From the NCBI GenBank assembly GCA_016865035.1, contig CP018227.1:3253501-3317500 (forward strand): DNA of 64,000 nucleotides, written 5' to 3'. The stretch is from Kordiimonadales bacterium IMCC3096. GTDB taxonomy: Bacteria; Pseudomonadota; Alphaproteobacteria; Minwuiales; Minwuiaceae. The translations under genes were made by a program, and so were the position numbers. Every line of letters starts with the position of its first letter. Within the stretch, counting starts at the first letter, position 1. The notes below the pieces were generated by a model. That model ran no database searches. It saw only the letters and a list, made by a program, of their open reading frames with translations, and was not told where the DNA came from. Below, piece after piece: positions 31,352 to 39,439 of the stretch.

Positions 31352-32599
31352 GTGCCAGATGATCTCGGCGCAGCAGAACAGCGCCGTTTCATCATCGTTG
31401 ATGACGACCGGGTTGCCGCAGGCCATGCGGCGGCGCTGCTGAAGCGTGCCGGTCACGCGGTCGAGGTGTTTCAGTCGAGCCTTGAAGGGCTGGAGGCGAT
31501 CCGGCGGGAGAAGCCGGATGGCGTGGTCACCGACATCATGATGCCGGACATGGACGGGCTGGAACTGACCCAGAAGCTGCGGGAGGATCCGGCGAATGCC
31601 GATACCCGCATCTTCGTCTTCTCCGGCAAGGCCTTCGACTACGACCGCCGCCGCGCGCTGGAGGTTGGTGCCGACGCCTTCATCCAGAAACCGATCAAGA
31701 GCGACGTGTTCCTGGAGACCGTGGAGCGCATCCTGAACGACACCGTGGAGGTGAAGTTCTGGGGCGTGCGCGGCACCCTGCCGAAACCCGGGCCGGACAG
31801 CCTGAAATATGGTGGGCAGACCAACTGCATCACCCTCAATTTTCCCCGCGGCCAGTTCTTCGTCTTCGATGCCGGCAGTGGCATTCGGGAGGTCGGGGAC
31901 AGCCTGATGAAGGCCGGCAAGACCCGGACGGAGGGAAAGATCTTCATCTCCCATCCGCACTGGGACCACATAAACGCGCTGCCCTTCTTCGCGCCGCTCT
32001 ATGTCACCGGCAATGACTACGAAATCCTGGGGCCGTCACATGGCTCCATGGGGATCGGCGATCTCGTCTCGGCGCAGATGGACGGCGCCTACTTCCCCAT
32101 CACCGTCAGGGAGTTCGGTGCCCGTGTCACCTTTCGCGACCTGCGGGAGGGGACCTATGACGTCGCCGGGCTGAAGGTGCGCACGATGCTGCTGTCCCAT
32201 CCCGGCTACTGCCTGGGCTACCGGGTCGAATATGGCGGACGGAGCTTCTGCTACATCACCGACAACGAGCTCTTCCTGCCCGAGTCCGACTATCACTCGC
32301 CGGAATACATGGACCAGCTTGCCGACTTCGTGCGCGGCACCGACCTGCTGGTGACCGACAGCACCTACACCGACGACGAATATGCCTCAAAGGTCGGCTG
32401 GGGCCACAGTTGCCTCAGCCAGGTCGTCGAACTGGCCTGCAGGGCGGAGGTCCGCGAACTCTGTCTCTACCACCACGACCCGTCCCAGGACGATGCCGCC
32501 ATCGACGAGAAACTGCGCCTGGCGACGGAGATGATCGCGGAGAGGGGGGCGGCGGTGAAATGCTCCGCCCCTGCCGAAGGGATGAGTGTGAAGCTTTAG
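31352..32599 (+). CDS. Receiver domain fused to metallo-beta-lactamase-fold hydrolase
   Basis: A 415-residue protein from GTG 31352 (AGGAGGGG ribosome site). Residues ~10-125 are a CheY-like receiver: acidic pair VDDD, phospho-acceptor Asp in VVTDIMMPDMDG, Thr/Ser in FVFSGKAF and Lys in FIQKPIKSD. Residues ~130-415 are a beta-lactamase-fold domain of the cyclic-phosphodiesterase/PhnP-like branch: KFWGVRGTLPKPG, GGQTNCI, metal motif SHPHWDHINALPFF, LLVTDSTYTDDEY and YHHDPSQDD. I infer a phosphorylation-controlled hydrolase, with nucleotide or signal-molecule substrates possible. No partner kinase is adjacent. Confidence 0.9.
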   Translation: MPDDLGAAEQRRFIIVDDDRVAAGHAAALLKRAGHAVEVFQSSLEGLEAIRREKPDGVVTDIMMPDMDGLELTQKLREDPANADTRIFVFSGKAFDYDRRRALEVGADAFIQKPIKSDVFLETVERILNDTVEVKFWGVRGTLPKPGPDSLKYGGQTNCITLNFPRGQFFVFDAGSGIREVGDSLMKAGKTRTEGKIFISHPHWDHINALPFFAPLYVTGNDYEILGPSHGSMGIGDLVSAQMDGAYFPITVREFGARVTFRDLREGTYDVAGLKVRTMLLSHPGYCLGYRVEYGGRSFCYITDNELFLPESDYHSPEYMDQLADFVRGTDLLVTDSTYTDDEYASKVGWGHSCLSQVVELACRAEVRELCLYHHDPSQDDAAIDEKLRLATEMIAERGAAVKCSAPAEGMSVKL

Positions 32600-32775
32600 G
32601 TCGAACACTGTTCGTTCGCTTGAGTTGGCGGCGCGTTGCTTTCGATAGAATGTCTGGCACTGAATCCGTTGTCTGAAGCACATGGATCCAGCTTGACCCG
32701 GACGACGAGCAGGCGAGCAAGAGGGCTTCGCTATCAGATAGGTGCCAGTAAGATTCCAAATTATCTTTCGGCGTT

Positions 32776-33240
32776 CTATTTGAATTTCACCAAGGAAAGA
32801 AAATCGCTATGAATTTTTCGATGATGATCCTTGAGTGTTGTCGATATGGTGTAAGTGATTAATTGAAATGTTCTTTTTGGTCTTGATACAATTTTATTGA
32901 AATAAAGAACTTTAAGGCCTTGCCATTCTCCCGAATATATCAGGAGTGTGGATTTTCCTCCACCAAAATCACCGTCTTCTGCACTGTGTATGATGATATC
33001 TTCAGCTGAAATTCCAGCAGCAGTCGCGAAATTCTGAATTACAGCAGTACGCATGTATCTCAGGGTCATACCGTCTTCGTGCCCCAGTTTTTCAACGACA
33101 AAGATCCCGTAATTCCGGTCGTCAAGACGAAATTGCGCAGAAATTTCCCTCGATGCTGCGCCAATCCGGTTCCATCCTTGTTCAGCACCGCAGAAATCAA
33201 ACTCCGGACTTATAGGAATGCAGTTGTTGCCTGTGTTCTC
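32776..33240 (-). pseudogene. Unrecognised protein fragment cut off by the IS3-family element
   Basis: This frame encodes ~150 residues ending ...IHSDFLSLVKFK and runs at its 5' end straight into the left end of the insertion sequence at 33241, so its own start is missing. The base composition is clearly more AT-rich than the neighbours. Residues such as FRLDDRNYGIFVVEKLGHEDGM and EDIIIHSAEDGDFGGGKSTLLIYSGEW look protein-like, but I do not recognise the family. If the element is removed, the frame stays open into the right flank to about 34610. The absence of a target duplication means this join may not be the original one. Confidence 0.5.
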
Positions 33241-33326
33241 AGAGGTGGCCCGACAAATCTGGACAGTTGAGTTAGGTGGATTTTCTGCTCCCAATCCGGC
33301 AGCGTTGCCGGGACGAAGGAGCGAAG

Positions 33327-33638
33327 ATGACAAGACGACCCAGGCGGAACCACAGCCCTGCCTTCAAAGCGAAAGTCGCATTGGCGGCGCTGAAGGGCGA
33401 CAGGACGATGAGCGAGCTGGCGACGCAGTTCGACCTGCATCCCAATCAGATCAAGCAGTGGAAGGATCAGCTGCTTGAGGGCGTAACGGGTGTCTTCGAT
33501 GACACGCCAAAGGCCGCGAAAGAGCCGCAGATCGACGTAAAGTCCCTGCACGCGAAGATTGGCCAGCTGGCGCTGGAAAACGATTTTTTAGAGGGCGCGC
33601 TCGACAAGGCCGGTCTGTTGCCGAGCGCAAGGAAATGA
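33327..33638 (+). CDS. IS3-family transposase OrfA (DNA-binding subunit)
   Basis: A 103-residue protein with a helix-turn-helix (HSPAFKAKVALAALKGDRTMSELATQFDLHPNQIKQWKDQLLEG) and a leucine-zipper-like tail (SLHAKIGQLALENDFLEGAL). The ribosome site is GGAG. Its stop overlaps the OrfB start (ATGA). OrfB is in the -1 frame, as needed for the OrfAB frameshift fusion of this family, though I do not see a strong A-rich slippery heptamer at the overlap. Confidence 0.93.
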   Translation: MTRRPRRNHSPAFKAKVALAALKGDRTMSELATQFDLHPNQIKQWKDQLLEGVTGVFDDTPKAAKEPQIDVKSLHAKIGQLALENDFLEGALDKAGLLPSARK

Positions 33639-34465
33639 CGGGCCCGGACCACAGGCTGAGCCTGACACGGCAAGCCCGGCTTCTCGGGATCAGCCGGGGC
33701 AGCCTGTATTACGCGCCGCGCCCGACCAGTGCGGCGGACCTCAAGCTTATGCGCAGAATTGACGAGTTGCACATGGACTACCCGTTCGCGGGCAGCCGTA
33801 TGATGAAAGGGTTGCTGCGGCAGGAAGGCTTCACGGCCGGGCGGCTGCACGTGGCAACCTGCATGAAAACGATGGGCATTGAGGCGCTCTATCGCAGACC
33901 GAACACCAGCAAGCCTGCGCCCGGTCACAGGATCTATCCCTACCTGCTGCGCAAGCTGGCCGTGACGCAGCCCAATCAGGTCTGGGCCATGGATATTACC
34001 TACATTCCCATGGCCCGAGGGTTCGTCTATCTGGTCGCCGTTCTGGACTGGTTCAGCCGCAAGGTTCTGGCCTGGCGGCTGTCGGTGACGCTGGAAACAG
34101 CGCCGTGTCTGGAGGCCTTGAATGATGCCCTGCGCAGATATGGCAAGCCGGAGATCATGAACTCGGACCAAGGATCACAGTTCACGTCCATTGACTTCAT
34201 CAAGGCGCTGAAGGACGCCGACATCCAGATCAGCATGGATGGCAAGGGCGCTTGGCGCGATAACGTGTTTGTCGAACGGCTCTGGCGCAGCGTCAAATAC
34301 GAGGAGGTCTATCTGCACGCCTATGAAAGCGTGTCAGCCGCCCGACAGGGCATCGACCGATACCTGGCCTTCTACAACACAAGGAGACCGCATTCATCGC
34401 TGGAAGGGCAAACGCCCGATCAGGCATATCACATCAAGTTGCAACCAATCCCGGTGGCGGCATAA
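33635..34465 (+). CDS. IS3-family transposase OrfB (catalytic subunit)
   Basis: A 276-residue rve/DDE integrase-like protein. The N-terminal HTH_21-like segment (RLSLTRQARLLGISRGSLYY, DELHMDYPFAGSRMMKGLLRQEG) is followed by the catalytic triad: Asp in WAMDITYIPM, Asp in IMNSDQGSQFTS, Glu in DNVFVERLWRSVKYEEVY. It ends with YNTRRPHSSLEGQTPDQAY. All catalytic residues are intact, so the element may still be active. Confidence 0.95.
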   Translation: MTGPDHRLSLTRQARLLGISRGSLYYAPRPTSAADLKLMRRIDELHMDYPFAGSRMMKGLLRQEGFTAGRLHVATCMKTMGIEALYRRPNTSKPAPGHRIYPYLLRKLAVTQPNQVWAMDITYIPMARGFVYLVAVLDWFSRKVLAWRLSVTLETAPCLEALNDALRRYGKPEIMNSDQGSQFTSIDFIKALKDADIQISMDGKGAWRDNVFVERLWRSVKYEEVYLHAYESVSAARQGIDRYLAFYNTRRPHSSLEGQTPDQAYHIKLQPIPVAA

Positions 34466-34526
34466 CCAAGCGGAAAATCCACCTAAGAAACGGCTCGAAA
34501 CTGTTCAAACGAACCGAACCACCTCT

Positions 34527-34808
34527 CGGGATGATCGGAAAGATGCACAGGATGTGTGCACCTTTCCAGAATGATGACAAAAGCGTCTGGCTTCGGCCGG
34601 AATGAGTCAAGCGCTACATGACATGGCGCAAATTTTGGGCGCGTGTATCATCTCTTGAGCGCGCATCTGTCCAGTTTTGCGGCAGAGCGTGGTTCGGAGA
34701 CCTGATTTCACTGCACGCAGGGGCGCGATCCGCGACCAGCGGCAAGCCGGGATTTACCAGTCAGGCAAACGCACTAGCCTGGGCAGGGCAATGCATTTGG
34801 AGGGGACT
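34527..34808 (+). other. Right flank of the IS with an imperfect 13-bp hairpin
   Basis: In this gap, 34537-34567 can fold as GGAAAG-A-TGCACA / TGTGCA-C-CTTTCC with a 5-base loop and one mismatch. It has no T-run. I see no gene of its own. The GST start and its ribosome site (GGAGGGG) follow at the end. Confidence 0.5.
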
Positions 34809-35429
34809 ATGCTGAAGATCTGGGGACGGACAAATTCGATCAACGTGCAGAAGGTCATGTGGACCGTCGCCGAACTGGGTCTGCCGCATGAGCATACCAG
34901 CGTCGGTGGTGCCTTCGGTGGCCTCGACACGGATGAATATGGTGCCATGAACCCCAACCGGCGGGTTCCGGTGATCACGGACGGCGATGTCACGATCTGG
35001 GAAAGCAATGCCATCGTGCGCTACCTGTGCGCAAAGTATTCTGCCGGAGCCCTGTGGGCGACCGATCCCGGGGAGCGCAGCGCCGCGGATCGCTGGATGG
35101 ACTGGCAGGCGGCAAGCGTGGCGCCGGACCTCATCACCGTGTTCCTGGGGCTGATCCGCACCCCGGAGGCGGAGCGCAACATGACCGTCATCAACGCTGC
35201 CGTCGGGCGTCTGAATGCGCAGATGGGCATCCTCGACGCCCAGCTTCGGAAGACCGGTTGGGTCGCAGGCGAGACCCTGAGCATGGGCGACATTCCGACC
35301 GGGGCACTGGCCTATCGCTGGCTCAACATGCCCATCGACCGGCCCGATCTTTCCGCGGTCGTGGATTATCATGCGCGACTGGCGGAGCGTCCCGCCTTCC
35401 GCGAACATGTCATGATTCCGTTGAGCTGA
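34809..35429 (+). CDS. Glutathione S-transferase family protein
   Basis: A 206-residue GST starting at ATG 34809 behind GGAGGGG. The N-terminal thioredoxin fold has WGRTNSINVQKVMWTVAELGLPHEH (Ser/Asn of the active site in RTNSINV), PNRRVPVITDGD with the cis-Pro, and ESNAIVRYL for glutathione contact. The C-terminal helical domain includes LSMGDIPTGALAYRWL. The fold is clear and the substrate is unknown. It starts an apparent pair with the alpha/beta hydrolase 13 bases downstream. Confidence 0.92.
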   Translation: MLKIWGRTNSINVQKVMWTVAELGLPHEHTSVGGAFGGLDTDEYGAMNPNRRVPVITDGDVTIWESNAIVRYLCAKYSAGALWATDPGERSAADRWMDWQAASVAPDLITVFLGLIRTPEAERNMTVINAAVGRLNAQMGILDAQLRKTGWVAGETLSMGDIPTGALAYRWLNMPIDRPDLSAVVDYHARLAERPAFREHVMIPLS

Positions 35430-35442
35430 GGGGGAGGAGACC

Positions 35443-36411
35443 ATGGCCGATCAGCCGCATTCACGCCCACCGGTCGATCCGCAGTGCCAGATCGTGCTGG
35501 ATGCCGCCGCGAGCGGGGGCTCCGCGTTCCAGAAGCCGACACCGCAGGCCATGCGCACCGGCTATGCGTCTATGATGGAGACATTCGCGCAGGCGACGCC
35601 TGAGCTTGCCCGCGTCGAGGACCTTGTCGTTCCCGCCTCCGGTACGGATCCGGAGGTGCCGATCCGGGTGTACCATCCGCCCGGCATCGGGGCCGCCGCG
35701 CCCGGGGTGATCTTCATGCACGGCGGTGGCTGGGTCATCGGTGATCTGGAAAGCCATGACGCGGTCTGCCGGACGCTGGCGTTTCGCTCCGACGCCGTCA
35801 TCGTCTCCTTAGGGTACCGGCTTGCCCCGGAGCATCCGTTTCCCGCCGCTCCGATCGATTGCGAGCGTGCGACGCGTTTCATCGCCGACAATGCGGCTGA
35901 CTTCGGCATTGACGCCTACCGTCTGGCACTTGCCGGGGACAGTGCCGGCGGCAATCTGGCGGCTGTGACCGCGCGCCGCCTGCGCGACGCCGGTGACGGC
36001 CCGGCCATTGCCCTGCAGGTGCTGACCTACCCCGCGACCCAGTTCACGGCGGAGGGAGGCAGCCTGGAGGAAAACGGCACCGGTTACCTGCTGACCAAGG
36101 CCACCATGGACCTGTTCCGGGGGATGTACATGCCGGATGAGACAGACTGGACCCATCCGGATGCATCACCACTGCTGGCGGAGGATCTGTCCGGGCTGCC
36201 GCCGGCGTTCGTGCAGGTTGCCGGGTATGATCCCCTGCGTGACGAGGGCGTTGCCTATGCCGGACGCCTGCGGGAAGCAGGCGTGCCGGTTCAGCTTGTC
36301 GAATATCCCACGATGATCCATGGCTTCCTGCGCATGGGCCGGGTTGTCAGTATCGCCCATGTCGCCATGGATGACATTGCTGCGGCATTGCGCCGGGCCT
36401 TCCGGGGCTGA
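35443..36411 (+). CDS. Alpha/beta hydrolase, hormone-sensitive-lipase family esterase
   Basis: A 322-residue hydrolase. The oxyanion-hole motif HGGGWVIGDLESHD, the nucleophile elbow GDSAGGNLAA, the catalytic Asp region GYDPLRDEG and the His in MIHGFLRMG are all present and in order, which places it in the HSL (BD-FAE/acetyl-hydrolase) family. No signal peptide is seen. It probably hydrolyses short acyl or aromatic esters in the cytosol. The overlap-free 13-base gap to the GST gene and the GGGGGAGGAGACC site suggest co-transcription. Confidence 0.93.
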   Translation: MADQPHSRPPVDPQCQIVLDAAASGGSAFQKPTPQAMRTGYASMMETFAQATPELARVEDLVVPASGTDPEVPIRVYHPPGIGAAAPGVIFMHGGGWVIGDLESHDAVCRTLAFRSDAVIVSLGYRLAPEHPFPAAPIDCERATRFIADNAADFGIDAYRLALAGDSAGGNLAAVTARRLRDAGDGPAIALQVLTYPATQFTAEGGSLEENGTGYLLTKATMDLFRGMYMPDETDWTHPDASPLLAEDLSGLPPAFVQVAGYDPLRDEGVAYAGRLREAGVPVQLVEYPTMIHGFLRMGRVVSIAHVAMDDIAAALRRAFRG

Positions 36412-36439
36412 GGACAGGGGGAGGGTTGCACCGCGCTGG

Positions 36440-37000
36440 TCAGCGCGCGTTCTCCAGGGTTCGCAGTCGCCGCAACTCGTCACGGGTTTCGGTGATGTCG
36501 CGCATGATGGAGAGAATGCCGGTGATCCTGCCGTCGTCGTCCGAGATGGGGGCGACGGTAAACTGGAACGAAATGGTCTTCCGCAGTAGGGTCAGCGCCG
36601 GCACATTCAGCAACTCGCTGGGCTGGTGGATGGATGTTCCGGTCTTCAGCATCGCGAAGTAGCCATTCCAGTGACGTTCGCGCAGCCGTTCCGGAATGAT
36701 GATGTCCAGGGACTGTCCCAGCGCCTGGGTGGCGCTGTATCCGAATATCCGCGCAGCACCGTCGTTCCAGAAGGTGATGACGCCCTTCCTGTCGCACAGG
36801 ACCGCCGCGTCGGGGATCTTCAGCAATGCCTGCAGTCCCGCCTGTTCGAGTTCCCTTTTGCTCAGGGTCGTGGGGGAGGCCTGATCGTTCATCCTGTTTC
36901 CTTCCGTGTCCGGTGCCACGCCGGACCAGGCCGGATCGACTTCATGCATGAAGCAGGGTGGAGAGGCATAGGCAGCCGGTTTCTCTTCTGGGTTGGTCAT
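36440..37000 (-). CDS. PAS-domain protein with a short N-terminal Cys/His motif
   Basis: A 186-residue protein from ATG 37000, 7 bases after GGGAG. The N-terminal ~35 residues contain YASPPCFMHEVDPAWSG. Then comes a PAS domain (~55-175: IPDAAVLCDRKGVITFWNDGAARIFGYSATQALGQSLDIIIPERLRERHWNGY, FTVAPISDDDGRITGILSIMRDIT) of the PAS_4/PAS_9 type that often binds heme or flavin. A short coiled C-terminal helix (ETRDELRRLRTLE) follows, with no output domain. It could be a stand-alone sensor module. It diverges from the monooxygenase gene. Confidence 0.8.
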   Translation of the reverse strand: MTNPEEKPAAYASPPCFMHEVDPAWSGVAPDTEGNRMNDQASPTTLSKRELEQAGLQALLKIPDAAVLCDRKGVITFWNDGAARIFGYSATQALGQSLDIIIPERLRERHWNGYFAMLKTGTSIHQPSELLNVPALTLLRKTISFQFTVAPISDDDGRITGILSIMRDITETRDELRRLRTLENAR

Positions 37001-37179
37001 CGGTGACTCCCATTGATGATTGCCCCTGCAGGACAGGGGGAAGGAATGGTGGGCCTGTTCGGCGTGGGATGCCAATGCGTTGGCTGGCAAGCTGCCATGC
37101 GTATGGCTTGCCACGGGGGTGCGGCGGGGCGCAGGATAGCGGGCGCGGACGCTGTGGAATTTGGGGAGGTTACACAGGC

Positions 37180-38259
37180 ATGACGCTCGAATTCGGAATC
37201 TCGCTCAGCCTTCAGGCGCATGCCGGCGCGGGCGAGACCGCTGCGCAGGTCTATGGCGAAGCACTGGAACTGGCGGCAGAGGCCAGCAGACTTGGCCTCG
37301 ACAGCATCTGGGTCAGCGAGCACCATGGGGAGGCGGATGGCTATTGCCCGTCGCCCATCGTTGCCGGTGCCGCGCTGGCCGTCGCCGCGCCTGGCTGTCG
37401 CATCGGTCAGGCCATCGCGATAGCCCCGCTCTACGGCCATCCCATGCGTCTGGCGGAAGATCTCTCCGTGCTCGACAATCTGTCCGGCGGACGGGTGGAG
37501 ATCGGTCTGGGGCAGGGCTACCGGCCAGAGGAGTTCGCGGCGGTCGGAGCCGACTATCGCCGCCGGACCCGTGCGTTCGAGGAAGCGCTCGAGGTGCTGG
37601 GGCTGGCCTGGACGGGGGAAGCATTCGACTATACCGGTGACATCTATCAGGCGGCGAATGCACGCCTGTGCCCGGCACCCCTGCGGCCCGGACCGCCGCC
37701 ACTCTGGATCGGTGCAGCGGCACCCGTGTCGCGTGCCCGGGCGGTGCGTCATGGCGGCGGGCTGGTGATCTCGCCACTGGTCGAGGATCAGCATGCTGCG
37801 CGGCAGTTCCGTGATTTTGATCAGGAGGCGGCACGGCAGGGGCGGGCGGCACTGCCCCACGCGATCCTGCGGGAGGTCTTCTTCGGCGGCTCCGTGGAGG
37901 ATGCGCTGAAACGGCACGAAGCCACCATTGATCTGGTCTATCGCCAGCAATATGCCCCCGAACGGACCGGCCTGACCTGGCGCGACCCGAAGACCGGGCA
38001 GAAACGTGCCATGACGCGCGACGATCCCGACTATCTTTCGCCCGACTTCGTGGAGGGGCGCTGGTTGATCGGGCCACCGGACCGGATCGTCGATGACATT
38101 GTCGCCGGACAGGCACCGATGAAGCTCGACCGGCTGGTCTGGCAACCGAAGTTGCCCGGCACGTCGCTGCAGAGTGCAGTGGAGAGCCTGGAGATCATGG
38201 TGCGCGACGTGATCGCACCCGTCCGGGCAAAACTGGCGGCCAGGGAGGGCCGAACATGA
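37180..38259 (+). CDS. Luciferase-like (LLM class) flavin-dependent oxidoreductase
   Basis: A 359-residue TIM-barrel monooxygenase of the bacterial luciferase superfamily. Signatures are LGLDSIWVSEHHGEADGYCPSPIVAGAALA near the N-terminus, LSGGRVEIGLGQGYRPEEFAAVG, and PPLWIGAAAPVSRARAVRHGGGLV. These enzymes use FMNH2 from a separate reductase to oxidise aldehydes, alkanes or sulfonates. The acyl-CoA dehydrogenase gene overlaps its last 4 bases, so the two are probably one catabolic unit. The substrate is unknown. Confidence 0.92.
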   Translation: MTLEFGISLSLQAHAGAGETAAQVYGEALELAAEASRLGLDSIWVSEHHGEADGYCPSPIVAGAALAVAAPGCRIGQAIAIAPLYGHPMRLAEDLSVLDNLSGGRVEIGLGQGYRPEEFAAVGADYRRRTRAFEEALEVLGLAWTGEAFDYTGDIYQAANARLCPAPLRPGPPPLWIGAAAPVSRARAVRHGGGLVISPLVEDQHAARQFRDFDQEAARQGRAALPHAILREVFFGGSVEDALKRHEATIDLVYRQQYAPERTGLTWRDPKTGQKRAMTRDDPDYLSPDFVEGRWLIGPPDRIVDDIVAGQAPMKLDRLVWQPKLPGTSLQSAVESLEIMVRDVIAPVRAKLAAREGRT

Positions 38260-39407
38260 TACCGAACCAGCCACCAAGTCCGTTTCTGAACGAGGATCAT
38301 GAGGCCTGGCGCGACACCGTGCGCCGCTTCACGGAACGCGAGATCGAACCGCATGTCGAGGAATGGGAGGCGGCGGAACGCCTGCCGCGCGACCTCTATC
38401 GCAAGGCTGCGGAGATGGGCTTCTTCGCAGCACATTACCCGGAGGACGTGGGGGGTCTGGGCCTCGACGTCTTCTACATGATCATTGCCAGTCAGGAGAT
38501 GGCGCGTGCCGGGGCGGGCGGCGTCAGTGCCAGCCTGGGCAGCCATGCCATCGGACTGCCGCCCGTGGTGCGCGCCGGTTCCGACGCCCTGAAGCGGCGG
38601 ATCGTGCCGCAGGTGCTGTCGGGCGAGAAGATCATGGCGCTGGCGATCACGGAACCGTCGGGCGGATCGGATGTGGCCAACCTGCAAACCACAGCGCGTC
38701 GCGATGGCGACCACTATGTCGTCAATGGCTCCAAGACCTTCATCACCTCCGGCATGCAGGCGGACTTCATCACGGTGGCGGTGCGGACCGGCGGTCCGGG
38801 CATGGGGGGCGTCTCCCTGCTGCTGATCGAGGCGGGGATGGACGGTTTTACCCGGACACCGCTGCGCAAGATGGGCTGGCATGCCTCCGACACCGCCACG
38901 CTCTACTTCGACGATGTGCGGGTCCCGGTGGGCAACCTGATCGGGGAGGAGAACCAGGGGTTCCGCATCATCATGCAGAACTTCAATTACGAACGCCTGA
39001 TGATGGCGGCGGGTTGCACCAGCTTTGCCCGGGTCTGCTACGACGAGACGGTCGCCTACGCGCAGCAGCGCCAGACCTTCGGCAAGCGGCTGATCGACCA
39101 TCAGGTCGTGCGCCACAAGCTGGTGGACATGGCGATGCGCATCAGTGCCACCCAGGCGATGCTGGAATCGCTGGCCTGGCGCATCACCCAGGGTGACAAC
39201 CCGGTGGCCGAGATCTGCATGCTGAAGAACCAGGCGACGCTGACGATGGAGCACTGCGCCCGCGAAGGAGTCCAGACCTTCGGCGGCGCGGGTTACCTGA
39301 AGGGGCCGAAGGTGGAGCGGATCTATCGGGAGGTGCGCGTCAATGCCATCGGAGGCGGGGCGGAGGAGATCATGCGCGATCTGGCGGCAAGGCAGCTCGG
39401 GTTCTGA
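38256..39407 (+). CDS. Acyl-CoA dehydrogenase
   Basis: A 383-residue flavoprotein. Family signatures are ALAITEPSGGSDVANLQTTARRDGDHYVVNGSKTFITSGMQADFI (substrate and FAD loop), ERLMMAAGCTSFARVCYDETVAYAQQRQTFGKRLIDHQVVRHKL, and FGGAGYLKGPKVERIYREVRVNAIGGGAEEIMRDL with the C-terminal catalytic Glu region. It oxidises an acyl-CoA to the enoyl-CoA and passes electrons to ETF. It overlaps the monooxygenase gene by ATGA. Confidence 0.95.
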   Translation: MIPNQPPSPFLNEDHEAWRDTVRRFTEREIEPHVEEWEAAERLPRDLYRKAAEMGFFAAHYPEDVGGLGLDVFYMIIASQEMARAGAGGVSASLGSHAIGLPPVVRAGSDALKRRIVPQVLSGEKIMALAITEPSGGSDVANLQTTARRDGDHYVVNGSKTFITSGMQADFITVAVRTGGPGMGGVSLLLIEAGMDGFTRTPLRKMGWHASDTATLYFDDVRVPVGNLIGEENQGFRIIMQNFNYERLMMAAGCTSFARVCYDETVAYAQQRQTFGKRLIDHQVVRHKLVDMAMRISATQAMLESLAWRITQGDNPVAEICMLKNQATLTMEHCAREGVQTFGGAGYLKGPKVERIYREVRVNAIGGGAEEIMRDLAARQLGF

Positions 39408-39439
39408 CCTGATCCGCACCGCCTGAGCGGCGTTGGCGA

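Larger units (their letters stand above)
33241..34526 (+). mobile_element. IS3-family insertion sequence, apparently complete
   Basis: The 1286-base element is bounded by AGAGGTGG at 33241 and its complement CCACCTCT ending 34526. The two ends stay partly alike further in (GGACAGTT / GAACAGTT), and a 14-base perfect inner inverted repeat TTAGGTGGATTTTC occurs at 33272-33285 and 34473-34486. It carries orfA and orfB in the IS3 arrangement with an intact DDE transposase. The flanks (ctc left, cgg right) show no 3-bp target duplication, so an adjacent deletion or rearrangement is possible. Confidence 0.85.
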
